Part shown: piece by piece, positions 1-8,829 of the stretch | Position numbering within the stretch: position 1 is the first letter of the stretch | Layout: every line of letters begins with the position of its first letter | Assembly (NCBI GenBank): GCA_965222935.1 | Contig: CBDCVA010000002.1 | Location: forward strand, 2,170,001-2,234,000 | Length of the DNA stretch: 64,000 bases | Origin: CBDCVA01 sp965222935 [NCBI: Candidatus Latescibacterota bacterium] | GTDB lineage: Bacteria; Latescibacterota; CBDCVA01 | Direction: 5' to 3' | Translations under genes and position numbers: made by a program | The notes under the pieces: model-generated | What the model was told of the DNA's origin: nothing | Databases searched by the model: none | The model's input: only the letters and a program-made list of their open reading frames with translations

Positions 1-1015
1 AGCGCTCCGTGGCCTCGATCACCGCGATGACGCGCCTGGCCGATTCGGGCGTCACCGCCAGGGGTGCCCCGCGCAGCAGATGATCGGCAATGGTCTGGTA
101 ATAGGCCTCCCAGGTGCGCTCCATGTAAGGCACGGTGAGCTCGGCGGGGTAACCCTCCAGGTGGGTCATCACCCTGAAGCTGCGCTCATCGCTCCGGTCG
201 TCCACGATGGCGCCCTTCGTGCCCAGGATGCGCCACTTGGGGCGGCCGGCGTGAGCAATGTGGCTGATATGTACGTCGGCGACGGCGCCCGAGCTGAAGC
301 GCAGGAACGCGCCTATATGGTCCTCGTTCGTCACGTCGTGCCACACCCGCTTCTGGACCGTACCGGAGACGCCGACCACGGCGCCGGGCACCAGGTTGAG
401 CACCCAGTCCAGGTGGTGCGCCCCGATGTCGTAGAAGGCTCCTCCGCTGATGGCCTTGTCCGCGCGCCACGCGCCCCACGTTTTGATAGGGTGGGTATAG
501 GTCCAGCTTCCCGACTCCACATGGAACACATCGCCCAGAAGCCCTTTGGCGATGACCTCTCGTATCGCCATGAAGTCACCGTCCCACCGCCGGTTGTGAA
601 AGACCGAAAGCATTCTGTTGGCGTTGTGGGCATGAGCGATCATCGCGTCCGCCTCCGCGACCGTGATGCACATCGGTTTTTCGACGATCACGTGCGCGCC
701 GGCTTCCAGCGCCGCGAGTGTCAGCGCCGCGTGCGTGTTGTGCGGAGTAGCCACGACGACCACGTCGATCCCGCCATCGGCCAGGAGGCCGTTCACGTTC
801 TGGTACAACGCGACTTCGGGAAAGTCCTCCCCGGCTGTGCCGAGGCGGGCAGCGTCGGTGTCGCAGATGGCGGCGAGCTCGAACTCGGGGTGCCCAACGA
901 TCCACTCCGCGTGGCTGCGCCCCGCCGCAAAGCCGACGCGCTTCCCATCGAGATAGACGGCACCGTAGCCTACGACGGCGGTGCGAATGGGCGATTCGAG
1001 GACACCGGATGCCAT
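1..1015 (-). CDS. Gfo/Idh/MocA family oxidoreductase, partial (C-terminus off the left edge)
   Basis: NAD(P)-dependent sugar or inositol dehydrogenase-like enzyme, probably cytosolic; the substrate is not predictable. The reverse-strand reading frame starts at ATG 1015 behind an AGGGAG ribosome site and stays open to the window edge, giving about 338 residues. It shows an N-terminal Rossmann glycine motif (VVGYGAV, about residues 14-20), the catalytic-type EKP motif (about 112-114) and a GAHHLDW segment typical of the second domain of this family. It is the last gene seen in a minus-strand run that begins near 8657, about 80 bp downstream of the deacetylase gene. The C-terminus is missing only because the window ends. 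Confidence 0.85.
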   Translation of the reverse strand, partial: MASGVLESPIRTAVVGYGAVYLDGKRVGFAAGRSHAEWIVGHPEFELAAICDTDAARLGTAGEDFPEVALYQNVNGLLADGGIDVVVVATPHNTHAALTLAALEAGAHVIVEKPMCITVAEADAMIAHAHNANRMLSVFHNRRWDGDFMAIREVIAKGLLGDVFHVESGSWTYTHPIKTWGAWRADKAISGGAFYDIGAHHLDWVLNLVPGAVVGVSGTVQKRVWHDVTNEDHIGAFLRFSSGAVADVHISHIAHAGRPKWRILGTKGAIVDDRSDERSFRVMTHLEGYPAELTVPYMERTWEAYYQTIADHLLRGAPLAVTPESARRVIAVIEATER

Positions 1016-1094
1016 CTCGACGACGCTCCCTGGCTAGCCCTTCAGACGTCCTACGGGTTCCATCTGCGCTCCGGAGTCCACCGCAGTAGTACGT

Positions 1095-1844
1095 TCACCT
1101 CGTGCGCCAGGCCTCAACTCGCTGCGCGACGGCCACCACGGGCGCCACCCATAGCCGATCGCGATGGCGGGCCAGAAACGTGCAAAGTTCCCGAAGATCC
1201 GTCTCGGTCACCGAGAGCCTCCCCTCGCTGATGCCGTGGAAGGTGAGGATGGCCCAGTAGCCCTCCGAGGCGCTTTCGGCTAGCCCCACCAGCTCCGGGC
1301 CCGACATGCGCTCACACGGCATCGACCAGAGGTAGTGAAGGTCGCACGCACGCGGCTGGTTCGTCGCTCGCTCGCCCTTGCCGCGCGCCGCAGGGAAATG
1401 GCGGGCGATGACCGGCACGTAGCTCTGCCGCCTCGCCCCCTCGCCCACGTAGTCCTGGTAGCAGGGATAGCAGAAGGTGCAGGTCTCCTGCTCGGGGATG
1501 ATCTCCCGCAGCCTGCGCGAAGCCTCCAGAACGTCCGCCTCGATCTCCGCGAGCGTCATGGCCTCGAGGCCGCGTCCTTCGGGAGTAAAGGGGAAGTTGC
1601 CCGAACAGGGGTGGCTTACGGTGTGGTTGCCCACCTCGTGGCCCGCCCGGGCGACATCGCGCCACGGTAGAAGCCCTTCGCGCCAGTTCTCGTGCCGTGG
1701 GGGCACGTAGAACGTCGCCCCAAGACCGTGCTCGTCGAGCATGGGAATGGCCACCTCGAGTTGCGAGGTCATGCCGTCATCGAATGTCAGCGAGACCGCA
1801 CCCAGGCAGCCCTCAGGCCAGAGGCTTGCGTTCTCCGAAGCCAT
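1095..1844 (-). CDS. polysaccharide deacetylase (NodB homology, CE4-like)
   Basis: Predicted metal-dependent carbohydrate deacetylase of 249 residues. The NodB signature is visible: FDDG near residues 21-24 supplies the catalytic and metal aspartates, and HxxxH (His74, His78) supplies the metal ligands. The later motifs are less obvious, although LTFHGIS near the C-terminus resembles the family's final histidine motif. No signal peptide is seen, so it may act in the cytoplasm on an oligosaccharide or small amide rather than on cell-wall polymer. It starts 4 bp after the stop of the upstream DegT gene with a weak ribosome site, suggesting translational coupling. Confidence 0.82.
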   Translation of the reverse strand: MASENASLWPEGCLGAVSLTFDDGMTSQLEVAIPMLDEHGLGATFYVPPRHENWREGLLPWRDVARAGHEVGNHTVSHPCSGNFPFTPEGRGLEAMTLAEIEADVLEASRRLREIIPEQETCTFCYPCYQDYVGEGARRQSYVPVIARHFPAARGKGERATNQPRACDLHYLWSMPCERMSGPELVGLAESASEGYWAILTFHGISEGRLSVTETDLRELCTFLARHRDRLWVAPVVAVAQRVEAWRTR

Positions 1845-1848
1845 TGGG

Positions 1849-3129
1849 TTACCCGAGGAGCGCCCGATGGTGCTCGGCGACTTTGACGAAGGCGTCCGCC
1901 GTCTGGTCCATCAGGTCGCGATGGTCGGCGGCGAGGTGTCCGGCGCCGATTGTGAGTTCCTCTTCCGCGCAGAAGCGCTCCGCTGTGGGGCAATCGCCCT
2001 CGGCATAGTGGACGTCCCGCTGGGCATGGCCACATGTCCAGGGACAGCCCTTGGGGTAGAAGAAGCGGTCTTGGAACCGCTTCCGTAAGTGGATGGGCGT
2101 GCGGACGTACTGCCCCAACGACACCCCTTCGGCCCTGAGCGATTCGACGTACCGCTCGCGCGGGAGGCCGCCGAGCTCCTGGGGACGATAGCGGAAGGTC
2201 ATCAAGTGATAGACGTTATGGCGGTCGCTCGGTGTCCACACGGGCTCGATGCCGGGCACGTCGCGCAGCCGTTCGTAGAGGTGCTCACAGTTCGTGGCCC
2301 GCCAACCGTTGCGCTCATCGAGGTGCCCCAGTTGCGACTTCGCCATGGCCGCAGCGAGCGAATTCATCCTGTAGTTGAACGCCGTGCTATCGATGTAGGG
2401 CGCCCAGTCGCAGTTGCGGGCCTCCTCCTCGGCGCGGGCGGGGTGCATGGAGTAGATCAGGCCGCGCTGGTAGTATTCGTCGCTGTCCGTCAGGATCGAG
2501 CCGCCCTCGAAGGAGGCCGCTGCCTTGGATGCATGGTGGCTGAAGGCGCCAACGTCGCCGAGTGTGCCTACCTTCTGGCCCTTGTAGGTTGCCCCGTGCG
2601 ACTGGGCGCAGTCCTCGATGACGGCTAGGCCGTGCGCCCGCGCCACCTCCAGGAGGGACCCCATGCTCGCGGGCATGCCGCCGATGTGTACGACCACGAT
2701 GGCCCGCGTCTGAGGCGTGATCGCGCGCTCGACGGCGGCGGGATCGAGACCCAGCGTCGTCTCCTCGATGTCGGCGAAGATGGGGATAGCGTTGGCGTGC
2801 AGGATGCAGGCGGTCGTTGCGCCCCACGAGTACGGCGACGTGATGACCTCGTCGCCTGGTCCGATGCCCGTGACGATCAGTGCCATGTGAAGCGCTGTGG
2901 TGCCCGCGCTGGTGGCGATGCAGTGTTTCATGCCGTGGTACGTCGCCCACGCCTCCTCGAAGGCGCCGATGACGCCGCCGGGCCTGATGGCGTCGGTGCC
3001 CGTGTCCCAGTAGGCGGCCAGAATCGCCTGCCCCTCCTCTTGGGTGCGGATCGGGTACGCGGGCCACTCCGTGGTGACGCTCTTCTCCCCACCTTGGAGT
3101 GCCAGGGGGCTTTCGGTCGCAATGGCCAT
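1849..3129 (-). CDS. DegT/DnrJ/EryC1/StrS family PLP aminotransferase (copy 1)
   Basis: PLP-dependent sugar aminotransferase-fold protein of 426 residues. The cofactor lysine is expected at Lys202 in SHHASKAAASFEGG, preceded by IEDCAQSHGA, whose aspartate (about 173) pairs with the PLP nitrogen. Families with this signature transaminate keto-sugars, and some act as dehydratases. The C-terminal part has a Cys/His-rich stretch (CPWTCGHAQRDVHY) also present in its tandem neighbour. A near full-length paralogue lies just upstream (3199-4485), so this is a local duplication. The ATG at 3129 follows GAGGTGAATC. The substrate is unknown; neighbours point to sugar or uronate metabolism. Confidence 0.85.
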   Translation of the reverse strand: MAIATESPLALQGGEKSVTTEWPAYPIRTQEEGQAILAAYWDTGTDAIRPGGVIGAFEEAWATYHGMKHCIATSAGTTALHMALIVTGIGPGDEVITSPYSWGATTACILHANAIPIFADIEETTLGLDPAAVERAITPQTRAIVVVHIGGMPASMGSLLEVARAHGLAVIEDCAQSHGATYKGQKVGTLGDVGAFSHHASKAAASFEGGSILTDSDEYYQRGLIYSMHPARAEEEARNCDWAPYIDSTAFNYRMNSLAAAMAKSQLGHLDERNGWRATNCEHLYERLRDVPGIEPVWTPSDRHNVYHLMTFRYRPQELGGLPRERYVESLRAEGVSLGQYVRTPIHLRKRFQDRFFYPKGCPWTCGHAQRDVHYAEGDCPTAERFCAEEELTIGAGHLAADHRDLMDQTADAFVKVAEHHRALLG

Positions 3130-3198
3130 GATTCACCTCATCAGTTGCCGTCGGAACCTGGATACGCCTCGTCTTCGCACACGCGGGGCAAGCGAGCG

Positions 3199-4485
3199 CT
3201 ACCCGAACCCGAGGAGCGTCCCGTGTTGCTCGGCAACTTTGGTGAAGGCGTCCGCTACCCGGTCCATGAGGTCGCGGTGGTCGGCGGCCAGCCGGTACGC
3301 GGGCAGGACCAACTCCTCATTTGCGCAGATACGCTCGGCGACGGGACAGTCGCCTTCGTTGTATTGGACGTCCCGCTGGGCATGGCCGCATGTCCAGGGG
3401 CAGCCCCTGGGGTAGAGAAAGCGATCCTGGAACCGGCGGCGCAGGTGGATCGGTTTCTTGACGTACGTCAGGACGGGCACACCTTCCGCCTCGAGAGCTT
3501 CGATGTATCGCTCGCGCGGGAGGCCGCCCAGCTCCCCCGAGCGATAGCGGAACGCCATGAAGTAGTGGACGTTCACCCTGTCGCTCGGCGTCCATACGGG
3601 CTCGACCCCGGGGACATCGCGCAGCCGCTCATAGAGGTGCTCGCTGTTCTTGATCCGCCACGCGTTGCGCTCCTCCACATGCCCGAGCTGCGATTTCGCC
3701 ATCGCCGCCGCGAGCGAGTTCATTCTGTGGTTGAACGCTGTGCTGTCGATGTAAGCCGCCCAGTCGCAGTCGCCGACCTCCTCTTGTTGGCGCGCGGTGT
3801 GCATGGCGTAGACTAGGCCGCGCTGGTAGTGCTCACCGCTGTTTGTCAGGATCGAGCCGCCCTCGAAGCTCGGCGTCGCCTTGGTTGACTGGTGGCTGAA
3901 GGCGCCGATGTCACCGATGGTACCGACCTTCTGGCCCTTGTAGGTCGCCCCGTGGGCCTGAGCGCAGTCTTCGATGACGGCTAGGTCGTGCGACCGGGCC
4001 ACCTCCAAAAGAGGCCCCATGCTCGCGGGCATGCCGCCGAAATGAACGACCACGATGGCTCGGGTCTGCGGCGTGATCGCGCGCTCTACCGCAGCGGGGT
4101 CGAGTCCGAGTGTCGTCTCCTCGATGTCGGCGAAGACGGGGATGGCGTTGGCGTGCAGGATGCAGGCTGCCGTCGCACCGAAGGAGTACGGTGAGGTGAT
4201 GACCTCGTCGCCCGGACCGATGCCCATGACGGCCAGCCCCAGATGGAGCGCCGTGCTGCCTCCGCTGGTCGCGATGCAGCGCTTCACGCCGTGGTAAGCT
4301 GCCCATGCCTCCTCGAACTCGCCGATGACCCCGCCAGCCTGAATGGAATCGATCCCCGTGCGCCAGTAGGCATCCGCGATCGCCCGCAGTTCCTCTTCGG
4401 TCCGCACCGGGTACGAAGGCCATTCCCCAGCGGCGGCTTTTTCTCCGCCGTGGAGAGCCAGGGGCATCTTGGCCACGATGGTCAT
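3199..4485 (-). CDS. DegT/DnrJ/EryC1/StrS family PLP aminotransferase (copy 2)
   Basis: 428-residue paralogue of the next gene on the same strand, alignable over its whole length with few gaps. The PLP lysine is in SHQSTKATPSFEGG (about residue 202) and the conserved IEDCAQAHGA lies about 30 residues before it. The shared C-terminal block CPWTCGHAQRDVQY is again present. GAGGTGAACC precedes the ATG at 4485. The two copies are separated by only 69 bp. Coding differences are spread along the gene, so the duplication is not recent. It could supply a second substrate specificity or form a heteromer with its twin; neither can be settled from sequence. Confidence 0.85.
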   Translation of the reverse strand: MTIVAKMPLALHGGEKAAAGEWPSYPVRTEEELRAIADAYWRTGIDSIQAGGVIGEFEEAWAAYHGVKRCIATSGGSTALHLGLAVMGIGPGDEVITSPYSFGATAACILHANAIPVFADIEETTLGLDPAAVERAITPQTRAIVVVHFGGMPASMGPLLEVARSHDLAVIEDCAQAHGATYKGQKVGTIGDIGAFSHQSTKATPSFEGGSILTNSGEHYQRGLVYAMHTARQQEEVGDCDWAAYIDSTAFNHRMNSLAAAMAKSQLGHVEERNAWRIKNSEHLYERLRDVPGVEPVWTPSDRVNVHYFMAFRYRSGELGGLPRERYIEALEAEGVPVLTYVKKPIHLRRRFQDRFLYPRGCPWTCGHAQRDVQYNEGDCPVAERICANEELVLPAYRLAADHRDLMDRVADAFTKVAEQHGTLLGFG

Positions 4486-4562
4486 GGTTCACCTCATCGG
4501 TTATCGCTTGGCCCAAGCCAAGGGCACGGACGGCCTTTCGGGTTTGGGAGAGCGTGAGCCGT

Positions 4563-5576
4563 CTAGAATGCCGCCGCCACCGTCGGCATCGCCCCCGCTT
4601 GTGGCAGCGCAGTGACGGCGGCTAAAAGCGCTTTGATGTAACCGACGGAGTAGGAGGGACAGGCATAGGACCTTGCCAGTTCGGGGGTCTCCGGGCCGAT
4701 GTGCGGGTAATGGTCCGGGTTGAGCGCCCCCTCGTAGCCGACGTTCCTGAGCGCCAGGAGGATCTGGAACATGTTCATGTCCCCGTCGTCCAGAAGCACC
4801 TCCTCGAAGCCGCCCGTCGTCGCCAGGCTCCCGCGCACGTTGCGGAAGTGAACGTGGAAGATCTTCCCCATGCGGCCGTACTTGTTGATCTCGTCGAGCA
4901 CCACCTGCGTGCCGCCGGCCTCCGAGCGCGTGCCGACGCAGTAGAGGAAACCGTTGTGATCGCTGGGGTGGGCGTCGAGAACTCTGTGGAACCCCAGGGA
5001 GTTGAACGGCGCGCTGGGCAGGGGCGGATCGGAGGGATGGAGCGCGATCTTGACGTCCGCCTCCTCCGCGACGGGGATGATCCGTTCGTAGACCTCCTTC
5101 ACGCGGTCCCAGTAGTCCTCCGGTATGCTCTCTTTCTCGTGTGAACTCTCGGCGAGCTGCTGTTGCCAGAGCTCCAGGTCGAAACCCCTGTACTTGTACC
5201 CGCCCCTGTGCTCCGCCTGGTGGGTGGTATGAATGGGCGTCGACTCCCATGCGAAGCCCACCCTCCCGATCGGGATGCCGGCCTCGCCGTAACACGCGAT
5301 GGTCCTGCACAGGTTGTCGAGGTCCTCCTTGCCTCCGGCCTCGCCACGCATGAACCTGTCGGGCGATGGCAGGGAGACGCGGTGAATGGAGAGGCCCCAG
5401 CTTCGGATCCTCTGCGTGAGCGCGAGGAGTTCCGCTGCGTGCGGGTAGCCCTGCTCCGCCATGCCCGGCACCTGCGACAAACCGCCGATGTCGACGCCAT
5501 CCAGCCCGATCTGGCAGGCCCATCTCAGGTAGTCATCCGAGAGGTCCCACGCATTGGCCACCACTTTCATGCTCAT
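4563..5576 (-). CDS. mannonate dehydratase (UxuA)-like TIM-barrel protein, divergent paralogue 1
   Basis: 337-residue UxuA-superfamily protein. By family analogy it would dehydrate an aldonate to a 2-keto-3-deoxy acid using a divalent metal. Candidate metal or catalytic residues are conserved: His180 in LHPSDPP, Cys213 in LYCVGT, His243 in HFRNVRG and the Asp-His of NPDH (about 288-289). Two family positions differ from the canonical copy at 32163-33131: HPDDPP is HPSDPP here, and RPDH is NPDH. It is about 60 residues shorter than Escherichia coli UxuA. It is the downstream-most of three tandem paralogues. The true substrate may not be mannonate. Confidence 0.8.
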   Translation of the reverse strand: MSMKVVANAWDLSDDYLRWACQIGLDGVDIGGLSQVPGMAEQGYPHAAELLALTQRIRSWGLSIHRVSLPSPDRFMRGEAGGKEDLDNLCRTIACYGEAGIPIGRVGFAWESTPIHTTHQAEHRGGYKYRGFDLELWQQQLAESSHEKESIPEDYWDRVKEVYERIIPVAEEADVKIALHPSDPPLPSAPFNSLGFHRVLDAHPSDHNGFLYCVGTRSEAGGTQVVLDEINKYGRMGKIFHVHFRNVRGSLATTGGFEEVLLDDGDMNMFQILLALRNVGYEGALNPDHYPHIGPETPELARSYACPSYSVGYIKALLAAVTALPQAGAMPTVAAAF

Positions 5577-5622
5577 TCAAGCCTCCCCATACTCCAACCG
5601 GTGGCGATGCTCCCTCGTCTCC

Positions 5623-6621
5623 TTAGAAAGGCGTCACCCCTGGCACCTGTGGCTGAGCAGCCAGTGCGGCCAGGAGCCCCTTGATGTAGCCGATGGCGTA
5701 CGAGGGGGAGGTGTAGGACCCCGATCCATCCGATGCCGGAGGGCCGATGTGGGGGTGGTGATCCGGGTTAAGCGCTCCCTCGTATCCCACGTTCCTGAGC
5801 GCCAGCAGGATCTGGAACATGTTCATGTCCCCGTCGTCGAGGAGTACCTCCTCGAAGCCGCCGGTCGACGCCAGGTTCCCCCGCACGTTGCGAAAGTGGA
5901 CATGGAAGATCTTCCCCATGCGGCCGTACTTGTTGATCTCGTCGAGCACCACCTGCGTGCCGCCCGCCTCGCAGCGTGTACCGACGCAGTAGAGGTAGCC
6001 GTTGTAGTCGCTCGGGCAGGCGTCGATGACCTTGTGGTAGCCCAACGTGTCGAACGGCGCGCCGGGCAGGGGTGGGTCGGAGGGATGCATGGCGAGCTTG
6101 ACCTCAGCCTCCTCGGCGACGGGCACGATGCGCTCGTAGACCCCCTTCACGCGGTCCCAGTACTCCTCCGGCATGATCTCCGTCTCGGGCGGGTTCTCGG
6201 CGAGTTGCTGTTGCCAGAGCTCCAGGTCGAAGCCCCTGTACTTGTAGCCGCCCCTGTGCTCGGCCAGATGGGTCGTGCCGATGTGGGTCGCCTCGTTCGG
6301 GAAGTGGACCCTGGCGATGGGGATGCCCGCCTCGCCGTAGCACGCGATGGTCCTGCACAGGTTGTCGAGGTCCTCCTTGCCTCCGGGCTCGCCAAGCATC
6401 AACCTGTGCGGCGCCGGCAGCGAAACCCTGTGGATGCTGAGGCCCCAGCTTCGAATGCGCTTCACGACCTTCACGAGCTCGGGCAGGTCGGGTGTGCCGC
6501 GCTCCTCAAGACCGGGTACCGGTCCCCCGAGGTGATCGACGCCGTCGGCGCCGATCTGGCACGCCCACTCCAGGTATTCGTCCAATGGCGTCCGGAGATT
6601 GATCACGACCTTCATGCTCAT
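5623..6621 (-). CDS. mannonate dehydratase (UxuA)-like TIM-barrel protein, divergent paralogue 2
   Basis: 332-residue paralogue of both neighbours. I place the start at ATG 6621 (MSMKVV), which has GGAGGACGGCA upstream and matches the start of the 5576 copy; the longer open frame reaching 6780 overlaps the neighbouring gene and has no family similarity. It has the same metal-site candidates: MHPSDPP, LYCVGTR, VHFRNVRG and LNPDH. Long blocks such as the segment around GGFEEVLLDDGD are nearly identical to paralogue 1. This is consistent with duplication followed by purifying selection or gene conversion. Confidence 0.8.
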   Translation of the reverse strand: MSMKVVINLRTPLDEYLEWACQIGADGVDHLGGPVPGLEERGTPDLPELVKVVKRIRSWGLSIHRVSLPAPHRLMLGEPGGKEDLDNLCRTIACYGEAGIPIARVHFPNEATHIGTTHLAEHRGGYKYRGFDLELWQQQLAENPPETEIMPEEYWDRVKGVYERIVPVAEEAEVKLAMHPSDPPLPGAPFDTLGYHKVIDACPSDYNGYLYCVGTRCEAGGTQVVLDEINKYGRMGKIFHVHFRNVRGNLASTGGFEEVLLDDGDMNMFQILLALRNVGYEGALNPDHHPHIGPPASDGSGSYTSPSYAIGYIKGLLAALAAQPQVPGVTPF

Positions 6622-6667
6622 TGCCGTCCTCCGCTTGCTAGCGCACGTTGGTTCCGGTCCTCGGGCC

Positions 6668-7678
6668 TCAGCGAGGCGTCCCCGCCGACATCGCGGGCAG
6701 CGCCGTGAGCGTCGCCATGAGCCCCTTGATGTAGCCGATGGCGTACGACGGCGAGGTGTAGGACGAACTTCCGTCCGCATTGTCGGGGCCGATGTGGGGG
6801 TGATGATCCGGATTGATGGCTCCCTCGTAACCCACGGTCTTCAGGGCCAGGAGGATCTCGAACATGTTCATATCGCCGTCGTCCAGAAGCACCTCCTCGA
6901 AGCCGCCGGTCGAGGCCAGGTTGCCGCGGACGTTACGGAAGTGGATGTGGAAGATTTTGCCCATGCGGCCGTACTTGTTGATCTCGTCGAGCACCAGTTG
7001 CGTCCCGCCGGCCTCCGACCGCGTGCCGATGCAGTAGAGAAACCCGTTGTGCTCGCTGGGGAACGCGTCGAGGAGGCGATGAAACCCCAACGAGTTGAAG
7101 GGCGCGCCCCGAATCGGCGGGTCCGAGGGATGCATTATCAGCTTGACGTTGGCATCCTCAGCGACTGGCACGATCCGTTCGTACACCGCCATGCAGCGGC
7201 TCCAGTAGTCCTCCGGCGTCACGCCACACTCCGGCGTCATGTTGGCCGCTTGCTCCTTCCAGAGTTCAAGATCAAACCCGCGATACGTATAACCGCCCCT
7301 GTGCTCGGCGGTGTGGGTGGTCAGGACGCTGTCTCGAATGGGCGAAACTTCGTACGGGAGGCCCACTCTGGCGAGGGGGATGCCCGCCTCGCCATAGCAC
7401 CTGATGGTCGTGGACAGGTCATCGAGCTCCTTCTCGCCGCCGGGCTGACCGAGCATGAACTTGCGGGGGGCGGGCAGCGACACCCGGTAGATGCCCAGGC
7501 CCCAGCTTCGGATACGCTTGATCACCTTGTGGAGTTCGGGCATGTTGGGCGTGCCGCGTTCCTTGAGTCCGGGCACGGATCCCCCCAAGTGATCCACGCC
7601 GTCGAGGCCGATCTGACAGGCCCATTGCAGACACTCATCGGAAAGCTCCCGCAGGTTCGCCACGACTTTCATGCCCAT
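6668..7678 (-). CDS. mannonate dehydratase (UxuA)-like TIM-barrel protein, divergent paralogue 3
   Basis: 336-residue third tandem paralogue. The start is set at ATG 7678 (MGMKVV), preceded by GGAGGG; the open frame reaching 7930 is antisense-like overlap with the aldolase gene. MHPSDPP, LYCIGTR, IHFRNVRG and INPDH preserve the putative metal and acid-base residues. It differs most from its twins in the middle (the region around RDSVLTTHTAEHRGG), which may reflect a different sugar acid. It lies 40 bp downstream of a DHDPS/KDG-aldolase-type gene, the enzyme class that would cleave the product of an aldonate dehydratase. Confidence 0.8.
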   Translation of the reverse strand: MGMKVVANLRELSDECLQWACQIGLDGVDHLGGSVPGLKERGTPNMPELHKVIKRIRSWGLGIYRVSLPAPRKFMLGQPGGEKELDDLSTTIRCYGEAGIPLARVGLPYEVSPIRDSVLTTHTAEHRGGYTYRGFDLELWKEQAANMTPECGVTPEDYWSRCMAVYERIVPVAEDANVKLIMHPSDPPIRGAPFNSLGFHRLLDAFPSEHNGFLYCIGTRSEAGGTQLVLDEINKYGRMGKIFHIHFRNVRGNLASTGGFEEVLLDDGDMNMFEILLALKTVGYEGAINPDHHPHIGPDNADGSSSYTSPSYAIGYIKGLMATLTALPAMSAGTPR

Positions 7679-7718
7679 CGTTATCCCTCCGTGTTGTACA
7701 CCCCGTCGGCTTGCGGCG

Positions 7719-8657
7719 TTACAGCCATCCCGCTCCGTGCACGATGCCCTCGACCTCGCGCTTGATCTCATCGGGCAGGACATCGCCCGCCTTGTTCGTC
7801 CCGCCGTGGAGCCCGACCAACTCCTGCAGGTACTTGATGACGAGGATGATGTAGGGCTTCTGCCGTAGCCGGATGCTCTCGATAGCCACCATGCTCCAGT
7901 ACGTCTCGTCGTGCTCGAAGAGGCCCTCATTGACGCAGTTCAAGTGGGTCAACGGTACCTCGGGGAAGGCGTTGCCGATGCCCGACGACATCCCTCGCGC
8001 GGCGCCCACGGCCCGGTACGCGGGCATCCACCAGCCCGCTGTACCGCAGAGCCAGGCGCTCCGCTCGGGCCCGATCTCGCGGACCATCGCGGCGTAGGAT
8101 AATAGCATGGCGTTGTGGGCGAGTTTGACGGAGACGATCTCGTACTGGTTGAACAGCCGTGCCACGAGGCCGGTCGAGCTCGGGTTCTCGGGCCGCAGGT
8201 AGAGCATGGGCCAGACGCCGTGTTCGCGCAGGATGGGGATGACCTGGCTGTAATAATCCCACTGCGCTTCGTCCCCATCGACACGCGGGGGCATGAGCAT
8301 CGCCCAGTGGACGCCCAAAGCCTCCAGGGCCGGGGCGAGATCGCGGACCCGCTCGACCGTCCGCCCCACGCCGCTGCCGATGGACGCGTCGCTACCGATT
8401 GAACGCGCCGCCTCGGTCACAGCACGCAGGAGTTGCGTCTGTCCGTCCACACTCAGCACGTCGTGCTCGCCCACGCCGCCCGCGTAAACCGCAGCCCGCA
8501 CCCCGCGCTCGAAAAGAAACCGCGCGTTCTCCGCGCAGGCCGCCTCGTCCACCTCACCGTCCGCCGTCCAGACCGTCGGGGGCACAGCCACCACCTGCCC
8601 CTCAAGCTGCGCCTGGATGTTCTCGGCGTTCACGGCCAACGTCTTCTCGCGTTCCAT
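7719..8657 (-). CDS. dihydrodipicolinate synthase / KDG-aldolase family protein
   Basis: 312-residue class I aldolase-fold enzyme (DHDPS/N-acetylneuraminate lyase family), which forms a Schiff base with a keto acid. The lysine nucleophile is expected at Lys178 in VSVKLAH. GGVGEHDVLS (about residues 60-69) resembles the pyruvate-binding GTTGE motif, and a tyrosine lies about 25 residues before the lysine, as in the family. I start it at ATG 8657 behind GGGAGG; the frame upstream to 8765 runs through the promoter region. It is the first gene of the minus-strand run. Next to three dehydratase-like genes, a 2-keto-3-deoxy-aldonate aldolase role is attractive but inferred. Confidence 0.82.
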   Translation of the reverse strand: MEREKTLAVNAENIQAQLEGQVVAVPPTVWTADGEVDEAACAENARFLFERGVRAAVYAGGVGEHDVLSVDGQTQLLRAVTEAARSIGSDASIGSGVGRTVERVRDLAPALEALGVHWAMLMPPRVDGDEAQWDYYSQVIPILREHGVWPMLYLRPENPSSTGLVARLFNQYEIVSVKLAHNAMLLSYAAMVREIGPERSAWLCGTAGWWMPAYRAVGAARGMSSGIGNAFPEVPLTHLNCVNEGLFEHDETYWSMVAIESIRLRQKPYIILVIKYLQELVGLHGGTNKAGDVLPDEIKREVEGIVHGAGWL

Positions 8658-8711
8658 CCGTCGTCGCCTCCCTTGGATGGGCCGACCATCTGTCGGCCCG
8701 AGGGCTTGCAC

Positions 8712-8772
8712 TTGCTTTCGTTGAAGGCCGGACACCAATATACTTTGCTGGTCTCTCGGCGGCAAAGAGACC
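8712..8772. promoter_or_regulatory. overlapping divergent promoters with inverted-repeat operator candidate
   Basis: The 172 bp between two divergent operons holds a minus-strand promoter-like pair, TTGCCG (8765-8760) and TATATT (8742-8737) with a 17 bp spacer. A plus-strand -10-like TATACT (8739-8744) overlaps it, with only a poor -35. A perfect 7 bp inverted repeat, GGTCTCT (8750-8756) and AGAGACC (8766-8772), separated by 9 bp, sits over the minus-strand spacer and -35. That is a plausible repressor or activator site controlling both directions. Predicted by eye only. Confidence 0.4.
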
Positions 8773-8829
8773 GGTCATCCGTGGCGCGTCGAGCGTCCTG
8801 CAACGTTAGCTGCAAGCGGGGGAGGAAAA

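Noticed and set aside
80-1231. Plus-strand open frame of 383 codons over the first gene
   Set aside because: The reverse strand encodes a clear Gfo/Idh/MocA protein with Rossmann and EKP motifs; the plus-strand product is Arg/His/Val-rich antisense translation of GC-rich DNA with no family pattern.
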